DNA from: Hyaloscypha bicolor E
Taxonomy: Eukaryota > Ascomycota > Leotiomycetes > Helotiales > Hyaloscyphaceae
NCBI RefSeq assembly: GCF_002865645.1
Contig: NW_020194544.1
Location: 62,001 to 126,000 of the forward strand
DNA length: 64,000 nt
Direction of reading: 5' to 3'
Positions within the stretch are counted from its first letter, which is position 1, and each line of letters opens with the position of its first letter. The position numbers and the translations under genes were made by a program. Under the pieces are notes generated by a model. That model saw only the letters and a list, made by a program, of their open reading frames with translations, did not search any database and was not told the DNA's origin. Shown piece by piece: positions 57,784 to 64,000 of the stretch.

Positions 57784-59269
57784 CTACAGGTTCTCCACAT
57801 GAGATAAGACCCAACCGTAGTCGTCGAATAGATGATTTGCTTTCTTGCTTGCCCAGCCCATGAATGGATCATCACTGCACATTAATGCTTCCTCGGAGTG
57901 GCCAGGGGATGGTTGTGACCGGATCTGCGCGGGGCCGTCAAGTGATAATGCGGTGTATGTTTGATCTGAAGTCTCATCGGACAGTGCCGGAGATTCTTGG
58001 TGAGGCGGAAACCGAAGGCCCTGTGCGTCAGCTATACTCGAGTTCCTCAAATTTGAGTCGACGATATTGGACGCAAGAGCATGTGTCTTGAGGCCCGGAA
58101 ATGCCTCGATGTCATCTCCAGTGTCGAGTCCAGGAGAAAAATGATTGCCCTCAAGTGGTTCTGGAAAGGCGGGGTAGTGACTGTATGAATTCCACGGAAT
58201 GGCACCAACTTGATCGCTGTCTGTCCAGTACCCAGAGTCGTTGTTGCTAGCCAGATCTCCAAAGCTCGACACTGAGTGTTTTGCGTGCAAGGCCAAAGCC
58301 TCTTGCTCGAATGCATCCCAGAATACCTCTGGCGCGGCCGGAATGGGGACGTATTCAGCATGGCTTGCATCGAGGCGAATATCATCTGTTCCAGTTCTGC
58401 GTACATCAGCTAAAATCTTTCTGGACTCAGAAATAATAAGTGCCATACCTTGCGATTTTCCCATCATCTGTGTCACATATACTAGCCTTTGTGACGGGCT
58501 TGGGTCGAGGTAGACTGGCTTGGGATGCTCTGCCCCTCAATGTGCGTACTTCTTTTGGACTGCCATCTGTTGACTTTGCGTGGATCTTGTTTTGGGGGCA
58601 TTCATCCGGATCGCACTGCAGGTGGTAAGAATAGTGGTAAGTAGATTTTCGTGGTTGGCGACTCACAGCTGTCTTCGAAGCGCGATGCTTGTCGCAGGCA
58701 TTGCCTCTATTCTCCGCCACTTTCCGACGTTTGATTGGGTCATATGGCTGCCTCTTTCGTTTCTCCAGTTCCTGCCCATTCGACAGATTCCACGTCGTCA
58801 TAATTCCACCTGTACGGATTTCGACTAATGGCTCTAGGTTTGGAGTTGCGTTCTCAGCTCGCGGGTTCTCAGCTCGAGACGGTGTTCGAGAGGACGCTCT
58901 AGAACGGCCCCGCGACGACGCCCGGGACGAAGCTCGTGATGATGGCTGAGATGGCGTACGTTGTACTCCAGGAGCCTTCCAACTCCTCAGAGATGCCTTG
59001 GTAGCTTGTACAGGCGACACTGGGACGTCTCTCTTCTTTGCAAGGCTGGCTTGCAGGTTGTTTTCAGGCAGCTCACAAACGAATTGCGTGCCCCGCTCGG
59101 AGTCGAAGAAGTTCCTCAATGCCGCCTGCATGAGCTGCAGTTCTGTCTCTAAGCTTGGAAACGTGTATATTAACGCATCTTTCAACGCCTGTGTGCCTCT
59201 CTTGGGCTCGAATTGCGGGATCCCGTGCTGGTCGCGGAAGACCCTGTACGTTGGTGGCGACGCTGCCAT
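57784..59269 (-). CDS. Ser/Arg-rich protein with short Cys/His motif, unknown function
   Basis: Three exons (59269-58667, 58615-58449, 58396-57784) with introns of 51 and 52 nt give 460 residues. The N-terminal part begins MAASPPTYRVFRDQHGIPQF. A low-complexity SRASSRASSRGRSRASSR stretch lies near residue 110. A basic block (KRKRQPYDPIKRRKV) resembles a nuclear localisation signal. Immediately after it a conserved-looking Cys/His motif reads NACDKHRASKTACDPDECPQ, completed across intron 1; the spacing C-x2-H-x6-C-x4-C could bind zinc. The C-terminal half is acidic and Ser/Pro-rich, probably disordered. This architecture suggests a nuclear regulator, perhaps DNA-binding with an activation region, but I know no named family for it. 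All junctions keep the frame. Confidence 0.75.
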
Positions 59270-60216
59270 GGCGAGGCGATTGTTGTTGGAGCCGATTAAA
59301 GGTGGTGTGAGCCCCTACATTAACGAAACATTATTTGAGCTGTCTATATTGAGGCGAGGCATGATTTGAGAAGTGTAAGCTGATGCTGTGAGGCTGAGTC
59401 GGAGTCCCGAAACGGAACAGCTGCTAGTCCAGATTAGGTGGCCGACATACATCACGTGATGTAATACAGCCCCCACACCGAGGCTCCTGCCTTGGCTCAT
59501 TCCTACCTGAAGCTTCCCGAGCACGGAAAGGATTGTGCATTTCCCTTTTGTGAATTCCCATCTCCATTTCCTTCCACAATGCACAGCGCACATCTTTTCT
59601 ACTTTCTAGAGGACGACTTGATGTCAAGGGTTGATTGGAAGCAAAGGCAAAAAAGGTGTGCATATTGATTTACGGAGGTTTTATATTGTTGAGTAATAAT
59701 GGATGTGTACACGGAGAGGAAAGATCTAGAGACTCAAAAAAGGATGTCAAATTCAGGTTCGATTTGCTATTCTGGAGTGTGCGCATTGGCCCACCAGTTG
59801 ATTCGTATATCCCATGCTAACAGAGACACCAGCAAAGCTGGGGGGTGTACGGCACAAATCCCGACACAGCCAAGAATTTATAGAGATAGAGAATTATCTA
59901 CAGTTGGTTTGTTCGTATGGGCCAATCTTGTACTGAATTCTTTGCTCGGGGGAATCGGTGTATTTGTAAGAAATTATTCATCAGCATAGATGCAATCCGA
60001 TTACCAACCCCAGAAGCCGCAGCCGCAGTGCGGGTATTCGGGTATGCAACCACTGAAATTTCCTGATCATCCACTCAGTCAGCAGCCACTGACATATCGA
60101 AAGCCTCAACATCGACCGTTCTCTATAAAACAATCTCAAATTCTGAAGTGGCTACACCTTGGCATTTAACAACTGCCCAGATCCAACCTCAAACAAGTAT
60201 CCCCAAAACTGGTAAA
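59270..60216. other. Divergent intergenic region
   Basis: About 950 bp between the divergent Ser/Arg-rich gene and the MDR oxidoreductase. A CACGTGATG site lies at about 59,453. No ORF with recognisable domain. A pyrimidine-rich leader precedes the MDR start. Confidence 0.5.
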
Positions 60217-61471
60217 ATGAAGGAGGCAATCGTCCATCCAACCCCTGAACTCCACACCACGATCCACGAGGTCCCAATCCCAGAACCAGGGCCCGATGAA
60301 CTGGTCATCCAGGTAATTGTCGCAGGATCGAATCCGAAAGGCTCGTCTTTCTCCCAATTTTCTAAATCAGTCTACTAACTGGGACACAGATTGGGATCAC
60401 CTCACATCGATAAATAAATCCCTCAACAGCGGAGATGATATCGCCGGGATTGTTCGATCGTTTGGCTCAAACGTCGTCAAGACACAGGAGTTCAGAATTG
60501 GAGATCGAGTTGCAGCCTTTCATCCTATGATGGCGCCACATGGCGCGTTTGCTGAGTATGCTGTTGCACCCCAGCATACGGTGTTCAAGGTTCCAGATGG
60601 GATTAGTTTTGAAGGTCAGTTCGGTTAACCCTATTCCCGTCATGGTTTACCTGTGCCAGAATAATTGATTTACCTAAATGGAGACTGAGATTTAAGAACA
60701 GAAGCAGCAACAATCCCCTTAGTTACGACGACAGCAGCGATCTCCCTTTTCCGCCGCCAATACCTGCCAGCTCCATGGTCCCCCCGCTCGTCCACTGCTC
60801 TACCTATTCCATTAATCATCTACGGCGCCTCTTCCTCCCTCGGAACTTTCGCTATCAAGCTCGCCCGTGCCTCAAATATCCACCCTATCATAGCAATCTC
60901 TGGGTCCAGCAGCTCGCATCTGACCCCGCTTCTTGACGAATCCAAAGGCGATGTATTGATCGATTACCGTATCGGGGTAGAAGAGATGAAAAAGGCTGTC
61001 AAAGAAAAGATTAACGGGCTAGAAGCCCACCATGCTCTAGATGCGATCTCAAGCAAGGGGACATGGATCCCTGTTTCTCAAATGCTCAGCCCGTCAACTG
61101 AAAAAGAAACCAGTTATCTGAGCGTTGTATCGGGTGCGAACAAGTATGAGGAGGAGGCGATTGGAGAGGGAGTTGAAGTGGTATACACTTATTGTGGGAG
61201 TGTGCATTCTGGCTCTTATCGACCTGGGATGCCGAAGCAGGGAAATGTTAAGGAAGTGAGGAATGATCCCGAGTTCGGGTACTTGCTCTTTCGGTACCTG
61301 GCGCGGATGCTGGCTGATGGAAGGTTTAGCGGGCACCCCTTTGTAATTGTCGGGGATGGACTGGAAGGTGTAGGGAAAGGACTGAATATGCTGAAGGAAG
61401 GGAAGGCAAGGGGGAACAAGTTTGTGTTTAAGGTTGGAGAGGAGAGATTTCCGTCAAACCTTTTTGCGTAG
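60217..61471 (+). CDS. MDR-superfamily NAD(P)H oxidoreductase (quinone reductase/alcohol dehydrogenase-like)
   Basis: Three exons (60217-60340, 60390-60614, 60702-61471) give 372 residues. Exon 1 ends in SNPK and exon 2 continues DWDHL, the usual N-terminal motif; the joining intron has a perfect CTACTAAC branch and CAG acceptor but starts with GC (GCTCGT) instead of GT. Seen: SGDDIAGIV, GDRVAAFHP, HGAFAEYAV of the GroES-like domain; IIYGASSSLGTFAIKLARA of the Rossmann fold; and a C-terminal region GNVKEVRNDPEFGYLLF typical of fungal members. The structural-zinc Cys cluster of classical alcohol dehydrogenases is absent, pointing to the zinc-free quinone-reductase/enoyl-reductase branch. Probably cytosolic. 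Substrate unknown; trans-acting enoyl reductases of polyketide pathways belong here, but no polyketide synthase is in the window. Confidence 0.87.
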
Positions 61472-61691
61472 TAAGAGCCGCTACCATCAGTCTGCGTACA
61501 ACCTACTTCTAGAAAATAGGGGAGGCTCTAGTACGTTCATCCTTGGTTGCAATTGAGAATGCACCTGAAATGCTTTCGATTTAAACTCTCGGCCTTCGCT
61601 AGCAATCTGACGATTTCAGAACTCTGGTGGACATTTTCGCTATAGTTGTAGGTTTTCATAAAGTTTTGACGGGTGTTATCAACATTACTTT

Positions 61692-63158
61692 TTAAAGCGG
61701 GTAGGGGTCGTAGTCTACCTCTACTGTATCTGGACACATAATTATTCCCCCTTCAACCAATATTTCAATTCCGCATCGAGAACCTGTTTCCAACAAAAGC
61801 CCCAATTCTCCAGCTGCCTCATTCAAGTGGAACCACCGAACAAATCCTATCACCAGAAGTTTTAGATTAGGAACCCTATCCTTATGCTGCAAGAGTCCCA
61901 TTACGTGCTCAATAGTCCAAGTCGAAGCGTTCCTCAAGGCAAGCCGCTTTATCGAGCCCGGCAACAACGCAACTAAAGGCGCAAGCTGATGTTTTCCATG
62001 ATCTACAAATACCCAACGAATCCATTGATCGTAAGCCAATATGTCAATAACCTCGAGGTTTTCGAATCCTGAAAAAGACTTTATCATTGACATATCACCA
62101 AGATTGTCTCGATCACCACACCCGCTCCCGTTCTTGACATGAAGCTCTCTTAGCGGGGGTCGTAGTTGAATGAGCGTATGCGCCAGGGACATCATTATCA
62201 GTTGGCTGGGGCTGATGTCTCCTTCATGTAAATGCTCACAATGCAGCTTCTCGAGGGCTGGAAAGCACTCGAAGAACGGTGTGAAGAAGGTTTCCTTCAG
62301 ATTGAAGTTCAGGAGCTCCAGTTCGATAATGGTCGTGTCAACCCTGTCGATTATCCCCCAGCGGAGATCCCACCCTCTTGCAACCAGCTTTCTCATGGAT
62401 TTCAGCTTTAATAACGGCAGTAGTTGGGACGCCGAGAGTTCTCGGCTACCTTCCCGGTTTGGCACGAGTGTAAGCGTCGTCATGTGTTCGAGAGATAGCG
62501 GCGACGATATTCCTTGGTGTTGCAACTGGGCAGCTCGCATCAATGTTTCCCTAACCCAATAGTAGTTCCCGACTTGGTGGTCTACTTGAAAAATGCTGAT
62601 AGGCCGATGGATGCCTATGATTGCAAGGTGGAGGTGTTGAAGATTGGGCAGATGTGCAAGAGCTAATGCTGTCGTTGCATCCCAGGATCCTTCCTCGATA
62701 GCTTCGACCCAGTCCTGCGCTTCCCGGTCGTCGGATGCAATCCCGTGAAGAATACTTCGCAAAAAAGTTTTCTGCACATTCCAACCAGAGAAGAATAAGT
62801 TGTTGACAGAGTATTTGGTGAAGGTCTTGGGTTTGTGCCATCCCTGGTATTGCCTAACGTGGGCAGCGAGATGTGGACATTCTAAGATAGTTCCAAGATA
62901 TTTAAGAAGAGATCTTTCGTTAAATTCCTCGAATGTTAAGTAGAGAAGTGGCTCAGCGGAGTGATGAAAACGACTCGAGGTTCTGGAGATACTTGCTAAG
63001 CTCCAGATCGGATCTTGGAGGTCATCTTCATCCTGCGCGACGTAAGTGAATATCTTGTCATGAATTTCATTTGGCAACTCGCTGATCGACATCTTTGGTG
63101 GTGATGAGGCTCGATGAAGAGGATAGGAAATAGGTCTGAAGTTGAGGTTCGAGGTCAA
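61692..63158 (-). CDS. F-box protein with leucine-rich C-terminal region
   Basis: Intronless ORF of 488 residues. After about 22 residues the F-box helix region reads MSISELPNEIHDKIFTYVAQ and continues SLASISRTSSRFHHSAEPLL up to about residue 73. Family knowledge: the F-box binds Skp1 within SCF ubiquitin ligases. The remainder contains irregular Leu-rich segments (LPNLQHLHLAIIGI, MTTLTLV, LLKLKSMRKLVARGWDL, LEKLHCEHL, LRELHV, LEVIDILAYDQW, LKLLVIGFVRWF), which look like degenerate leucine-rich repeats for substrate binding. A second Met 22 residues in, just before the F-box, could also serve as start. No signal peptide. Targets unknown; such F-box/LRR-like genes are numerous in filamentous fungi. 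Confidence 0.85.
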   Translation of the reverse strand: MTSNLNFRPISYPLHRASSPPKMSISELPNEIHDKIFTYVAQDEDDLQDPIWSLASISRTSSRFHHSAEPLLYLTFEEFNERSLLKYLGTILECPHLAAHVRQYQGWHKPKTFTKYSVNNLFFSGWNVQKTFLRSILHGIASDDREAQDWVEAIEEGSWDATTALALAHLPNLQHLHLAIIGIHRPISIFQVDHQVGNYYWVRETLMRAAQLQHQGISSPLSLEHMTTLTLVPNREGSRELSASQLLPLLKLKSMRKLVARGWDLRWGIIDRVDTTIIELELLNFNLKETFFTPFFECFPALEKLHCEHLHEGDISPSQLIMMSLAHTLIQLRPPLRELHVKNGSGCGDRDNLGDMSMIKSFSGFENLEVIDILAYDQWIRWVFVDHGKHQLAPLVALLPGSIKRLALRNASTWTIEHVMGLLQHKDRVPNLKLLVIGFVRWFHLNEAAGELGLLLETGSRCGIEILVEGGIIMCPDTVEVDYDPYPL

Positions 63159-63715
63159 GGCACCTCGTTGGTGCCTATATCAGCTGAGTTCAGCCACCCT
63201 TCACCTGCGCCAGCCTATAATTAGAGGACTAGGCACCCAACCAACACAGAACCAATAAAAGTTCTTACAGAGCCCAAAAGGTTCATTTTTGGTCGCATGC
63301 TGTTTAAGACGTCCAAGCTCCAAGTTTTTCGAAACTTCTAGGCTCAAGAGAGGGCATGTTGGTCACTCGCCGACTTCTAAACCTGAGGGCAAATTCTATT
63401 TTTCATTCATAAACACTTAAGAAATATAGATAACAAGCTGAAGTAGGTTAGAAATATGTTAGTCGAAATATTTTCAAATGGAACCGGAATGAATTTTGAG
63501 CGGGAGAAGGGGTCAACCCTTTGAAATGATGTTTTGTATTACGACAGGCTCAGTGGCCGAGAGAGAGTTGGTAAAAGTGGTAGGTAGTGTTAGGAATGAG
63601 TACTCTAGATCTCAACTAGATATTGGCTAAGCATTCTCATTGTTGTATGGCGTGAAAACAAATTCAGCCACCCCCTCGAAACCCCAAAGTAGATCCGGGG
63701 TATTGAAGCCGTTCC
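63159..63715. other. Intergenic region
   Basis: About 550 bp between the F-box gene start and the stop of the MFS remnant. Nothing recognisable beyond likely promoter sequence. Confidence 0.5.
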
Positions 63716-64000
63716 CTATAGCCCGTCTCTCAATACGAGGAAACGATTGTATCTCTCTGCTGTCCATTCGCGACAAGTCTTTCCATAGACTACCATTGGC
63801 AAAGTACTCGCCATGAAGACGAATGACAAACTCCAATCGCGATCCATGTGTTCAAAGTCCTGCTGGTAGCAAGCCAAGGCGAAGCACCAAAAGTGAAGAT
63901 CATCCCAATAGTGCAGTTGATGACAGCAACCCCCACCATCCCCTCCAAAACCATTTTCGGATAACAGTCTTCAAGATATGCCATCCTCACATCTCCCGCA
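63716..64000 (-). pseudogene. C-terminal part of an MFS transporter, frameshifted and cut by the window end
   Basis: The minus strand from the window edge reads YLEDCYPKMVLEGMVGVAV, MIFTFGASPWLATS and TWIAIGV, matching the eleventh membrane segment region of fungal sugar/drug MFS transporters. Near 63,833 one base appears lost; the next frame continues SFVFMASTLPMVVYGKT and WTAERYNRFLVLRDGL to a TAG at 63,716-63,718. The continuation is so regular that the full C-terminus is clearly present but out of frame. The N-terminal part lies beyond the window, so the status of the whole gene cannot be judged. Transport substrate unknown. Confidence 0.75.

Overview
The window is nuclear DNA of a filamentous ascomycete (Pezizomycotina). 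The signs are short GT-AG introns of about 45-107 nt with CTAAC/CTGAC-like branch points, fungal families (WSC domain, GH12, P450, DHA2 transporter, F-box), and a bipartite make-up. Bases 1 to about 20,190 are extremely AT-rich and nearly devoid of CpA/TpG, the mark of repeat-induced point mutation (RIP). The rest is ordinary gene-bearing DNA of moderate GC. Nothing in the sequence fixes the genus.

Region 1 (1-20,190) is a RIP-destroyed repeat block. It holds a complete minus-strand Ty3/gypsy element with paired 297-bp LTRs (522-818, 7592-7888), whose reverse transcriptase and integrase catalytic Asp codons now read Asn. A second gypsy pol lies on the plus strand (about 8.4-12.5 kb), followed by unidentified degraded DNA and tandem arrays with 17-bp units. 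Inside the first element sits a 0.7-kb AT-rich island (about 1857-2570) that does not carry the RIP signature.

Region 2 (20.2-34.8 kb) holds a FAD monooxygenase, a secreted GH12 endoglucanase with a GPI-type tail, a four-exon cytochrome P450 and a SnoaL/NTF2-like protein. Between them lie two DNA-transposon derivatives with perfect or near-perfect terminal inverted repeats and TA duplications, and a relic of an NLR-type N-terminal domain. The monooxygenase, P450 and SnoaL-like protein are typical tailoring functions, but no backbone synthase is present.

Region 3 (34.8-46 kb) carries a PAP2-type membrane protein, a 14-TM DHA2 MFS exporter, a coiled-coil protein, a broken DnaJ-domain gene and a striking secreted protein joining 38 uninterrupted Gly-X-Y triplets to a WSC domain.

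Region 4 (46-64 kb) mixes intact genes with decayed ones. Intact: a six-cysteine small secreted protein beside an 11-bp minisatellite and an AT-rich island, a methyltransferase, a Ser/Arg-rich Cys/His protein, an MDR oxidoreductase with a GC-AG intron, and an F-box protein. Decayed: an alpha/beta hydrolase, a Dal5-like permease with two CAG-to-TAG-type stops, a Gfo/Idh/MocA oxidoreductase with two compensating indels, and an MFS C-terminus. Many lesions are single-base indels, several in homopolymers, so true decay and assembly error both need testing. No CRISPR array, rRNA or convincing tRNA was seen.
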